Assembly (NCBI RefSeq): GCF_023015905.1
Contig: NZ_JALKBD010000020.1
Location: 1-64,000, forward strand
Source of the DNA: Arenibacter sp. F20364
Lineage (GTDB): Bacteria > Bacteroidota > Bacteroidia > Flavobacteriales > Flavobacteriaceae
Length of the DNA stretch: 64,000 nucleotides
Direction of reading: 5' to 3'
This document shows, in pieces, positions 21,737-29,740 of the stretch. Position numbers and translations under genes: made by a program. A model generated the notes under the pieces. That model was given only the letters and a program-made list of their open reading frames with translations. It searched no databases and was not told the origin of the DNA. The first letter of the stretch is position 1; each line of letters opens with the position of its first letter.

Positions 21737-22594
21737 ATGCAGTACTCAAGAAATTCATTTATAAAAACCCTTGGACTAGGTGGTATATTGGCCACCAGTT
21801 CCATTTTGTCGGCTAGTCCTCTCAAAAGTATTTTAGGGGAAAGTCGTTTAGGAGAGGAAGCTAGAAGCCTTACGTTGGGATTGGCATCCTATTCCACGCG
21901 GAAATTCAGTTTGGATGAAACACTGGCCATGGCCCAAGCCCTAAACCTGGAGCAGATTGCCTTAAAGAGCATGCACATGCCACTGGAGGCAAGTGATAAG
22001 GAGATTGCCAAGCTTATGGCTAAATTTAATAAGACAGGTGTTGGTCTTTATGGGGTAGGGGTAGTCTATATGAAAACGCCCCAAGAAGTTGAAAATGCCT
22101 TTCGTTATGCCAAGGCCGCCAAGGCCAATGTGATCATAGGGGTGCCCAATCACGATTTATTGCCATTGGTAGAAATGAAAGTGAAGGAGACCAACATAAA
22201 GTTGGCCATACATAATCATGGACCTGGAGATGAGGTGTATCCTACGCCCGAAGTAGTATACCGTAAGATTAAAGGACTGGATTCCCGGATCGGACTTTGT
22301 ATAGACGTGGGCCATATTGAACGCTTGGGGCTAGATCCGGCAGAGAACATAAAAAAATACGCTGATCGCTTATATGATATCCACCTAAAAGATGTCGATA
22401 AATCGGAGGCTGATGGGAAGTCGGTCGAGTTTGGAAGGGGCGTCTTAAATATCCCTGCCGTTCTCAAAGCTTTAAAAGAAGTTAACTATACGGGTGTAAT
22501 GGCTATGGAATATGAAAAGGATTCCGAGGATGTTTTTGCTGGCCTTGCCGAATGTGTGGGTTATGTAAACGGGGCATTGGATGCCATAAAATAG
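21737..22594 (+). CDS. Exported sugar phosphate isomerase/epimerase-like TIM barrel
   Basis: A 285-residue AP_endonuc_2-type (PF01261) TIM barrel that probably isomerises or epimerises a sugar. The N-terminus SRNSFIKTLGLGGILATSS looks like a Tat leader of the SRRxFLK kind but with Arg-Asn in place of the twin arginines. Metal-site motifs are LAIHNHGPGDEVYPT, LCIDVGHIERLG and YDIHLKDVDK, and MAMEYE is near the end. The gene is 13 bp ahead of the phosphotriesterase-like gene, so they form an operon with two metal-dependent barrels, both with export signals. This pairing suggests a periplasmic carbohydrate or lactone step. The substrate is unknown. Confidence 0.82.
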   Translation: MQYSRNSFIKTLGLGGILATSSILSASPLKSILGESRLGEEARSLTLGLASYSTRKFSLDETLAMAQALNLEQIALKSMHMPLEASDKEIAKLMAKFNKTGVGLYGVGVVYMKTPQEVENAFRYAKAAKANVIIGVPNHDLLPLVEMKVKETNIKLAIHNHGPGDEVYPTPEVVYRKIKGLDSRIGLCIDVGHIERLGLDPAENIKKYADRLYDIHLKDVDKSEADGKSVEFGRGVLNIPAVLKALKEVNYTGVMAMEYEKDSEDVFAGLAECVGYVNGALDAIK

Positions 22595-22607
22595 GTAATT
22601 CTAAAAA

Positions 22608-23615
22608 ATGGTTGCACTGCAGAGATACCATTGGTTGTTTTTCCTTATTGTGCTCGCATGTGGGGGTACAATAAATGGCCAGCAATCTTTTATACAGGAT
22701 GTTCAGGGGAGACACCCAGTGGATTCCGATCGCATGTGGTTGTCCCATGAGCACGTTTTGGTCGATTTTATTGGGGCCGACAGCATTCAGTTCCATACTT
22801 GGGACCACGATGCCGTAATTGCGGAAGTAATGCCTTTTTTGGAAGAAATACAAGCCTATGAGGTAGACTATTTTGTGGATGCCACCCCGGCCTACTTGGG
22901 ACGTGATGTTTTACTTCTTGAAAAAATAGCCAAGAAAACAAGAATTAAAATAGTCACCAACACTGGGCTATATGGTGCCGGCAATAACAAATACCTTCCC
23001 AATTATGTCCAAAAAATATCCGCCGAAGATTTAGCGGAAAAGTGGATTTCCGAATTTGAAAAAGGAATAGACGGTACCTCCATCAGGCCAGGTTTTATCA
23101 AGATCGGGGTAGATACAGCAGATCCGTTGGATACTCTGCACCAAAAATTGGTCAAGGCAGCCGCCATAACCAATTTAAGGACAGGCCTTACAATAGCTTC
23201 CCATACAGGAAAGGCCATAGGGCTTTGGCCACAACTGGAGATCCTTGGGGAAATGGGGGTTTCCCCGGCCCAATTTATTTGGGTACACGCCCAGGCAGAA
23301 GAGGATAATAGCAATTATCTTAAAGCGGCAACCATGGGCTGTTGGATTAGTTTGGACGGACTTGGTTGGGATTTGGAAAAGCACCTTAACAAATTGATTT
23401 TTGCCAAAGAAAATGGAATTCTGGATCATATTCTTATCTCGCATGATGCCGGTTGGTACGATCCACAAAAGAAAGAACAATCCATTACCCCCTATACCGA
23501 TATATTTACAAGACTCCTTCCGGCACTAAGATCAAATAAATTTACAGAGGAGGAAATTAAGATGTTGATCTCAGTGAATCCGGCCAAGGCTTTTGCTATA
23601 GAAAGCAGCAACTAA
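22608..23615 (+). CDS. Exported phosphotriesterase-family hydrolase (lactonase-like)
   Basis: A binuclear-metal amidohydrolase-superfamily enzyme of 335 residues with a signal peptide (WLFFLIVLACGGTING). All six expected metal ligands are present: His47 and His49 (SHEHVL), Lys165 (GFIKIGVD) as the bridging carboxylysine, His199 (ASHTGKA), His227 (WVHAQAE) and Asp280 (ISHDAGW). True phosphotriesterases are rare; most bacterial members of PF02126 are lactonases or esterases, which would suit hydrolysis of a sugar lactone. It follows the isomerase-like gene by 13 bp and converges on the photolyase relative. The ATG at 22608 gives a complete leader. Confidence 0.88.
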   Translation: MVALQRYHWLFFLIVLACGGTINGQQSFIQDVQGRHPVDSDRMWLSHEHVLVDFIGADSIQFHTWDHDAVIAEVMPFLEEIQAYEVDYFVDATPAYLGRDVLLLEKIAKKTRIKIVTNTGLYGAGNNKYLPNYVQKISAEDLAEKWISEFEKGIDGTSIRPGFIKIGVDTADPLDTLHQKLVKAAAITNLRTGLTIASHTGKAIGLWPQLEILGEMGVSPAQFIWVHAQAEEDNSNYLKAATMGCWISLDGLGWDLEKHLNKLIFAKENGILDHILISHDAGWYDPQKKEQSITPYTDIFTRLLPALRSNKFTEEEIKMLISVNPAKAFAIESSN

Positions 23616-23721
23616 ACATGCAAATTGCCCATTTTGTAATCGTAAATTATCGTTGATTTCTGTTCAGTAGCGACAGCATTCCAGTGGAAGACATTTTAGA
23701 AAAATAAATACAATAAAATTC

Positions 23722-25209
23722 CTAGTCGGTACTCATTATTTTTTCAATAAACTCTTCGGCGTTTTTAATATGATGGCGTTTTTTATCCTGAGACATGCGG
23801 TTGTAGGAATGATAAAGCATGGAAGTTCGTGGATTTGATTTAAAAAAATCCTGATGTTCAGCTATAAAACGCCAAAATAGGCCGTCCCAAACCTTTTCCC
23901 AATCGCCTTTCGGGTAATTGCTCATTTTATTGACATAGTTGGAAGCTCCCACATATGGTTTGGTGGCAAAGGTGCCGCCATCTGAAAACTGACTCATACC
24001 ATATACATTGGGAACCATTACCCAGTCAAAGGCATCTATAAATAGCTCCATAAACCATTTGTATACTTCATCCGGATCAAATTCGCACAACAGCATAAAA
24101 TTACCCAGGATCATCAATCGTTCTATATGATGACAATAGCCTGTTTTCAATACTTGTTTAATGGTCTCGTCAACAGGTTCCACTCCAGTACTTCCGTCAT
24201 AAAAGCTTTTTGGTATTTTTCTGTCAAAACCCCAAAAATTCTTTGTTCTAGAGTAGCTTCCCTTGCATTCATACATGCCTCTGATAAATTCTCTCCAGCC
24301 AATGAGTTGTCTTACGAAACCCTCTGTAGAATTAATAGGAATATTCTCTTTTTCTGCAAAAGAAAGGCTTTTAGTAACCACATGGTTTGGCAATATGAGC
24401 CCCACGTTAAGGAGTGGGGAAAGGATACTATGGTTTAAAAAGGACTGTTGTTTTACAATAGAATCTTCATAAATACCGAAATCAAAGAATCGGTACTCTA
24501 GAAACTGTACAAACCAATTCTCGGCTTGCTTGTGACTTATGGGATATATAGGATCTTTTGATAACTGCCCGGGATTGTTCTTAAAGTGTTTTCCGGTATA
24601 TGTTACGGATTCGCTCCAAAAAGAGGTTACCTCTGGAAAATGGATGCTCGGAGGTGTTTTTCCCTTGGGATACTTTTTACGGTTATCTGTATCGTAGGTC
24701 CACTTTCCTCCCATGGGTTCTTGCCCATCTTCCATTAAGATATCCAGCTTTTTCCGTTGCTGTTTGTAAAAAGTAGTTTGAAAAAATGATTGTTTATCCG
24801 CCCTGAAAAAAGTGGAAAGGTCTTCTTTGGAATTAATAAACAATGGGCTTCCAAAAGAATTGAGCTTATAGTTTTTGGCAATCGTCCCAATTCGCTTTTC
24901 AAGCCAATTGTCAACGGGGTCAATAATGTTGATTTCAGTTATGTTTTTAGCCTTTATTTCTTCCTTAAACTTTCTAATGTCCGATAATGGGTGATTGGAT
25001 TCTATATAATTGACCTTGATTCCTTTTTCTTCCAAAAAATGCTGATAATATTTCATGGAGGCCCTGTGGAAAGCTATCTTCTGTTTGTGAAACATGAATT
25101 GTTTAAAGAATAGGTACTCTTCAATTAAATAGACCTCTTCACCATTGTCAATTAGAGGGCTTTCAGCAAAAAGCTGGTGTGGAAATATAAGGTTAATTGC
25201 TTTCATCAT
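23722..25209 (-). CDS. Photolyase/cryptochrome-related protein (DPRP/PhrB type) lacking the iron-sulfur cysteines
   Basis: A 495-residue member of the bacterial (6-4) photolyase/cryptochrome family (DPRP, PF04244). The N-terminal alpha/beta domain starts INLIFPHQLF. The C-terminal FAD domain includes GWREFIRGMYE, HHIERLMILGNFMLL and DGGTFATKPYVGASNYVNKMS. In Agrobacterium PhrB four cysteines hold a [4Fe-4S] cluster, two of them in a CxxC just after the NRMSDY-like motif. Here the matching place (residues 433-437) reads PKGDW, and the whole protein has only three cysteines, none in the last 80 residues. So it cannot bind that cluster in the known way. It may still repair DNA or act as a photoreceptor. 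It sits with a second photolyase-like gene and SRAP. Starts at 25209 and 25206 are both possible. Confidence 0.88.
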   Translation of the reverse strand: MMKAINLIFPHQLFAESPLIDNGEEVYLIEEYLFFKQFMFHKQKIAFHRASMKYYQHFLEEKGIKVNYIESNHPLSDIRKFKEEIKAKNITEINIIDPVDNWLEKRIGTIAKNYKLNSFGSPLFINSKEDLSTFFRADKQSFFQTTFYKQQRKKLDILMEDGQEPMGGKWTYDTDNRKKYPKGKTPPSIHFPEVTSFWSESVTYTGKHFKNNPGQLSKDPIYPISHKQAENWFVQFLEYRFFDFGIYEDSIVKQQSFLNHSILSPLLNVGLILPNHVVTKSLSFAEKENIPINSTEGFVRQLIGWREFIRGMYECKGSYSRTKNFWGFDRKIPKSFYDGSTGVEPVDETIKQVLKTGYCHHIERLMILGNFMLLCEFDPDEVYKWFMELFIDAFDWVMVPNVYGMSQFSDGGTFATKPYVGASNYVNKMSNYPKGDWEKVWDGLFWRFIAEHQDFFKSNPRTSMLYHSYNRMSQDKKRHHIKNAEEFIEKIMSTD

Positions 25210-25272
25210 TATTTTTATTTCGCCTACACCTTTCGCTGCAGTATTTACTCGATAATCGAGATTAAAATGCTC

Positions 25273-25309
25273 CGACGCTTGCCTGCCCGTTCCATGCAGG
25301 CGGGCGTCG
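25273..25309. repeat. GC-rich hairpin in the gap between the two photolyase-like genes
   Basis: A 14-bp stem (CGACGCTTGCCTGC against GCAGGCGGGCGTCG, with two G-T pairs) around a 9-nt loop. It is clearly more GC-rich than its surroundings and lies in the 261-bp gap between 25209 and 25471. It resembles the palindromic intergenic repeats scattered in Bacteroidota genomes, but I cannot test for other genomic copies. Confidence 0.55.
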
Positions 25310-25470
25310 AAATGTTATTAGTGGTTTCCTTCTGATGCCTCAAGGGCTTGCCCAGAGGTTTAATACCTTTTATTTAGGCAATATGCTGCTAAGTTGGGTA
25401 TTCCGAAAGCTATGGCAGTAATATATTACAGACCTTTAGTTTAATGCTCCGGCCATTGGTTTCTTTAAAG

Positions 25471-26559
25471 TTATAATTCTTTTTTGCATTTTTTCCAGAA
25501 TGCGAAAAAAGAAGGGAAGTAACCTGTAACGGAACTCATCCATTCCCTTGCTTCTTCCTTGCCTTGGTAATGACGGTTGGTAGGGTGTTCTTTATAAACA
25601 ATATGATCAGGATTGATGCGCCCTTTTAATTCCGAAAATTCGCCAATAAATATTTTTATGCCTTCAATATTTTTCGTCAGTTCAATGGCAAAATCAATAC
25701 ATTTCTGGTTTACGGGATTTTCTTTGTAGAAAGAAGGCTCCATCAAAAAAATCCGCTGTATCTCCTGCTCCTTATACCAATAGGGATCAATATTGTAATA
25801 GTTATAGATCAAAGTTGTTTTGTTCTTGTCCAGTGTGGGGTTTTTAATCTTGGGAATTGTTATTTCAACCTCAAAAGGAATAGTCTTCCTTAATATATTA
25901 GGAATTTCAAGATTTTCAAATGCACTGTATTCAACATCCAAAAAAGTATTTTGTTGGCTACTTTTAAAGAAGTTGTTGATGTTGTCTTGGTTGGCATAAT
26001 ACTTCTTATTGGAAAATGCACCTGCTACCCATTGCCAACTTAGAAAGTTGCTGGCGAGATCCCCGTCCAATAAGTGACTGTACATCCATTTAGCGGGTTC
26101 AAGCCAATGTGAATTGGCAATGTTGCAACTGATAGATGCCACATACATGCGCATATGGTTATGCATATATCCCGAAGTATATAGTTGTTCTATTGCAATG
26201 TCGATTTCTTCAATGCCAGTATTGGCATTTACAACAGCTTGTGGAATTTGATAATTTGAAATGGGGCTTTGTACATTTTTTAGATCTTGTCTGATGGCGT
26301 CCTTTTTTGCTACCCAAACTTGTTGCCAATAATCTCTCCAAGCCAACTCTTGAATTAGTTTTTCCGTTTTAGTCCAAGGGAGGTCCAGCGTTTTTATGTA
26401 CTGATAGACCTGTTTTGTTGATATTACACCTCTGGAGATATAGGGGCTCAAGTGGGTTACCGCCCCATCTTTATGATTTCTGGTTTGGGCATACCTTACG
26501 GGGTCTAATTCCCGTAACCTGTTTTCTATTGCCGGTAGATCTGTGGGAAAGTTTATCAC
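25471..26559 (-). CDS. Photolyase-like FAD-binding protein with apparent swapped domain order
   Basis: A 362-residue protein that opens directly with a photolyase FAD-binding domain (PF03441) and has no N-terminal antenna domain. Motifs are ISRGVIST (41-48), LAWRDYWQQVW (72-82), YMHNHMRMYVASI (131-143) and DGDLASNFLSWQWVAGAFS (165-183). Normally this domain ends the protein. Here about 115 more residues follow, with a predicted alpha/beta pattern: strands TLIYNYYNI and IQRIFLMEPSFY, a helix from about 282 to 296, strand IKIFIGEF, and later KEHPTNRHY. This could be an antenna-like Rossmann domain moved behind the FAD domain. Flavobacteria are known to carry short photolyase-like proteins, whose activity is uncertain. 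It lies 57 bp downstream of the SRAP gene and is probably co-transcribed. Confidence 0.85.
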   Translation of the reverse strand: MINFPTDLPAIENRLRELDPVRYAQTRNHKDGAVTHLSPYISRGVISTKQVYQYIKTLDLPWTKTEKLIQELAWRDYWQQVWVAKKDAIRQDLKNVQSPISNYQIPQAVVNANTGIEEIDIAIEQLYTSGYMHNHMRMYVASISCNIANSHWLEPAKWMYSHLLDGDLASNFLSWQWVAGAFSNKKYYANQDNINNFFKSSQQNTFLDVEYSAFENLEIPNILRKTIPFEVEITIPKIKNPTLDKNKTTLIYNYYNIDPYWYKEQEIQRIFLMEPSFYKENPVNQKCIDFAIELTKNIEGIKIFIGEFSELKGRINPDHIVYKEHPTNRHYQGKEEAREWMSSVTGYFPSFFAFWKKCKKEL

Positions 26560-26616
26560 TGTGGTATTTCTGATTTTGGAAGATTCATGCCCATATCTCT
26601 CTTATTTGGAGTAATC

Positions 26617-27360
26617 CTAATATTCTATCTCCAGTTCCTCATATTTTACTTCGTCAATAATATTAGCTCTATTGGAATCTATTTTTGGATTGTATAGGTC
26701 CTTGCTAATAGGGTAGGCGTTGATGGCCATATCGTCCATATCATCTTCCATAACATTACGAATTTCCTGCTCGCTGAGTTGGTTGTTCAACCATACGTCC
26801 ACATCCTCATCCCTTAAGATAATGGGTCTCCTATTTTTGGTATTGTGGATTTTCTTAAAAAGGGGAGTGGCCACCTTGGTCAAGATGGTAAAGGTGTTGT
26901 AGCCATCCGTAGTGGTAGTGTAGAGTCCGGCCAGACTCATAAGAGCTTCATTTTTTCGTTCAAAATAAAATGGGATCTTAAACTTTTTGGGAGCTGTGTG
27001 CGGTTCATAAAATCCGTTTACGGGGATTACGCAACGCTTGGTCATGGCACTGAACCTATAGATAAAATGATCGAACAGTTTTTCTGATCGGGCGTTGAGT
27101 CCAGCCCCAAATCTTGCCGCTCCTTTGTAGTAATTTTTAAAATCGGCCCCCATACTGTTCTGTGGCATTATGCCCCACATGGAAGGGGTAATATGATTAC
27201 TGCTTTCTTGGGGTATGATCCACATTAAAGGGTGTGACCATCCATTGGCATGGTAATAGGTGAGCTCGCCCTCAATTGGGGTTTTGCCCATTAGTTTGGA
27301 AACGTTGTAATGTTTTTCCACCTCCTTGGCAGAAGTGGTTACCCTTGTACCGAAACACAT
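26617..27360 (-). CDS. yedK: SRAP/YedK abasic-site crosslinking protein
   Basis: SOS-response-associated peptidase family (PF02586), which crosslinks covalently to abasic sites in single-stranded DNA and so shields them. Length is 247 residues. The catalytic Cys2 directly follows the initiator Met (MCFGTR, with Phe inserted before Gly). Asn89-Ala-Arg91 (GLNARSE), Glu119 (NGFYEP) and His172 (KIHNTKNRRPIIL) match the conserved residues. This firmly fixes the start at 27360, since Cys must become the N-terminal residue. Downstream on the same strand are two photolyase-related genes, giving a DNA-damage cluster. The gene diverges from the 85-residue protein at 27468. Confidence 0.94.
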   Translation of the reverse strand: MCFGTRVTTSAKEVEKHYNVSKLMGKTPIEGELTYYHANGWSHPLMWIIPQESSNHITPSMWGIMPQNSMGADFKNYYKGAARFGAGLNARSEKLFDHFIYRFSAMTKRCVIPVNGFYEPHTAPKKFKIPFYFERKNEALMSLAGLYTTTTDGYNTFTILTKVATPLFKKIHNTKNRRPIILRDEDVDVWLNNQLSEQEIRNVMEDDMDDMAINAYPISKDLYNPKIDSNRANIIDEVKYEELEIEY

Positions 27361-27425
27361 AAAAATAGTTTTACCCTAATTTAAGAATTTAACTTTTCTG
27401 GACCGACTTCAAAATCAAAAATTCG

Positions 27426-27433
27426 TAAATTTG
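27426..27433 (+). promoter_or_regulatory. -7 promoter element for the 85-residue protein
   Basis: TAAATTTG fits the Bacteroidota -7 consensus TAnnTTTG and lies 34 bp before the ATG at 27468. The 107-bp divergent gap must also carry the SRAP promoter in the other direction. Confidence 0.45.
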
Positions 27434-27467
27434 GAAAATATCCATAAAATAGGATTATTTCCAATAA

Positions 27468-27725
27468 ATGAAAAATATTGTGTATAGAAATCATGATCGC
27501 TATGCAATTAAGCGTCTCTTAATGGAAATAGGTGCGCACCAATTGAACAAGGAATGCGAGTTAATGAAGCTTCCTTTTCCAAAACGCCTTGGTCTTTTCT
27601 ATATTGAAAGTTCGGATGACTGTGTGTATCTGGTATATAAATATTACGATGGAACGAGAAAGATCATGAAATTGGACCGTTATGAACTTCCTGAAGCAGG
27701 ATGGGAGCGCGTTTCTTTGGAGTGA
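27468..27725 (+). CDS. Small conserved-looking hypothetical protein
   Basis: An 85-residue basic and acidic mixed cytosolic protein that I do not recognise. No signal peptide or membrane segment. The middle is rich in aromatic residues (GLFYIESSDDCVYLVYKYYDG), suggesting a small beta sheet after an N-terminal helix (YAIKRLLMEIGAHQL). It has a good -7 promoter element and normal codon use, so I consider it real. It diverges from SRAP, so it could belong to the DNA-damage group, but that is only positional. Confidence 0.7.
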   Translation: MKNIVYRNHDRYAIKRLLMEIGAHQLNKECELMKLPFPKRLGLFYIESSDDCVYLVYKYYDGTRKIMKLDRYELPEAGWERVSLE

Positions 27726-28237
27726 AGTTGCAATGAGAAAGGAGTAGTGAGAATCTAGACGCTTGAGTCCAGATTAAATGTACATCCCTTATATACAATG
27801 ACAACATTAAAATTTTGATGTTCCCTCCCCTAGGGGAGGGTTAGGGAGGGGGCCAACAGAAAGGGGTTTTCGGCTTTGTCCTTATCGTAGCGAGGTAATT
27901 TCAATCCCTTCCGTCTTCTCCTCCTATGGTCGGAGAATCCACCTTTCCTTATAATTCGACTCCGCTCAGTACAGGCCACGGGAAGGGGAGTCTTTGTCTC
28001 CCCAATGATTAAGATTTTTTTATGGCTTTTGGTACGGATAATCCGGATTATTTTATATCTGGGATAAAGGTTTTATTGAATTGAATTTCAATATCTGCAA
28101 AGGCTTTTTTGACAGTACTTCCTTAAACTTTGGTTTTAACCGTTTTTTGTCTCTTTAGCAGAAATATCTGGCAAAATTGTACCGTACTAATTTATGAAAA
28201 TCGTAGATTTACTGCCTTAGCCTAAAATTGTAATAAT
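27726..28237. repeat. Gap with composite GC-rich intergenic repeats
   Basis: This 512-bp gap holds no gene I can support. At 27823-27840 is a perfect 18-bp palindrome CCCTCCCCTAGGGGAGGG, followed by TTAGGGAGGGGG. Further on, at about 27956-27974, is TTCGACTCCGCTCAGTA, and then GGGAAGGGGAGTC and TCTCCCC. Blocks of this kind (CCCTCCCC...GGGGAGGG and TCGACTCCGCTCAGT) are familiar as scattered intergenic repeats of Bacteroidota. They stand out by base composition from the AT-rich flanks. The last 200 bp (28030-28237) is AT-rich and should contain the histidine kinase promoter. Confidence 0.6.
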
Positions 28238-29476
28238 TTGATTTGGTATAATTTATATAACCGTTTTAAGCGAATAAAAAGAGTTAAGGAAAGGACACGT
28301 CGCGAATTGGAAAATCAGATTGACGAACTTCGAAAACAAAATGAAATCCTTAAATCGGTGATGGCCTTCCAGAGTGAGGAGGAAAAAGATGAAAGTGAGA
28401 AATACGCCAATACCATTCTCAATAATATGGGCGATGCTGTATTTGTAAAGGATAGTGGAAGCAGGTTACTTTTGGTCAATGACGCTTTTTGCAATCTGTT
28501 CAACCTACCTAGAACTAAGATAATAGGCAAGACACTTGCTGAAAATGTTCCGCCCGATGAGCGGGAAAGTTTCTTGGGGATAGATAAGCAGGTGCTATCG
28601 GATGGAATAGACAATATTAACGAGGAGCCCCTAACAGTAGGGATGGACGAAAAGAGAATTATTTCCACCAGAAAATCGAGATTTATTGATGCCGAAGGAA
28701 ATAAGTTCTTGGTTGGGGTGATACGTGATATTACTGAAAGCAAAAGGGCTGAGGAGGTCTTAAGGGAAAGCGAAATTCAACTGCGGGAACTCAATGCTAC
28801 CAAAGACAAATTGTTTTCCATTATTGCCCATGATTTAAGAGGGCCTTTTAATAATATTTTGGTGTTGTGCGATATCATGAAGGCACAATTGTCAAAGAAG
28901 GAGGATTCAAAATCAGAAGTGTATTTAGAGCTTATACGCTCTACTGCAAAAAATACCTTGGTTTTACTTGAGAATTTATTGGATTGGGCAAAATCACAAT
29001 CCGGACAAATTAGTTTTAAATCGGAAAAAATAAGAATATCCTATGTTATCCAGGAAATATTGGAACTCTCGAGATCCCTTGCGCAGACCAAGGGAATATC
29101 AATACATGTAAATGAGAGCGATGAAATTGAAGTGTATTCCGATAAGAAAATATTGAAGACTATCTTTAGAAATCTAATTTCCAATGCCATTAAATATAGC
29201 AAACCAGGTGGCAATATTACTATCTCTGGAATAGAAGAGGAAAATCAAGTTAAGATTACTATTTCCGATTCTGGGGTGGGTATGGACGACCAAACACTGG
29301 AAAATTTATTCGGGATAACTACCAATACCCCTTTGCCCGGCACACTAAACGAAAAAGGCTCTGGTTTTGGATTGGTGCTATGTAAGGAATTTGTGGAAAA
29401 ACTGGGCGGAAAAATTTGGGTAGAAAGCGAAGAAGGCAGTGGGAGCGATTTTATTTTTACAATACCGCGGAATTGA
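28238..29476 (+). CDS. PAS-domain sensor histidine kinase
   Basis: A soluble two-component sensor of 412 residues. Order: N-terminal basic segment and coiled coil (about 10-45), a PAS domain (about 55-170; NTILNNMGDAVFVKD to VIRDITESK), HisKA with the phospho-accepting His198 (SIIAHDLRGPFNN), then HATPase_c with the N box NLISNAIKYS, G1 DSGVGM and G2 GSGFGL. No membrane segments, so it senses an internal signal, perhaps redox or a small molecule through PAS. The frame starts at TTG 28238; an ATG at residue 42 (28361) would remove the coiled coil, which looks genuine, so I keep the longer form. No response regulator is adjacent, so it is an orphan. Confidence 0.9.
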   Translation: MIWYNLYNRFKRIKRVKERTRRELENQIDELRKQNEILKSVMAFQSEEEKDESEKYANTILNNMGDAVFVKDSGSRLLLVNDAFCNLFNLPRTKIIGKTLAENVPPDERESFLGIDKQVLSDGIDNINEEPLTVGMDEKRIISTRKSRFIDAEGNKFLVGVIRDITESKRAEEVLRESEIQLRELNATKDKLFSIIAHDLRGPFNNILVLCDIMKAQLSKKEDSKSEVYLELIRSTAKNTLVLLENLLDWAKSQSGQISFKSEKIRISYVIQEILELSRSLAQTKGISIHVNESDEIEVYSDKKILKTIFRNLISNAIKYSKPGGNITISGIEEENQVKITISDSGVGMDDQTLENLFGITTNTPLPGTLNEKGSGFGLVLCKEFVEKLGGKIWVESEEGSGSDFIFTIPRN

Positions 29477-29557
29477 TTAACTAAAAATACTTTGGCAAGA
29501 ACCAGATAATACCTTGGTTAAGGTCCCTTTCTTTTGATGGACTTACGCAAAGAAAAG

Positions 29558-29599
29558 AAGCCTATACACTTAGCCGTCATTGGCAATATGCATAGGCTT
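29558..29599. terminator. Possible terminator hairpin between converging genes
   Basis: AAGCCTAT pairs with ATAGGCTT around a 26-nt loop that contains an inner GCC/GGC pair. It lies between the histidine kinase (ends 29476) and the DUF2807 gene (ends 29741). The loop is long and the U-tract weak, so this is tentative. Confidence 0.35.
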
Positions 29600-29740
29600 T
29601 GTAATATGAAAGGTTGCATTAGTGTTGTGGCTTAACTACCTTATTGCTAATTCCCGTTACTTACCACTTCAATCCTCGCCATAAAGTCACTATTGTACAA
29701 CTCACTGGTTTATTTATCAGCTGATAACAGTAGCTCCCAA

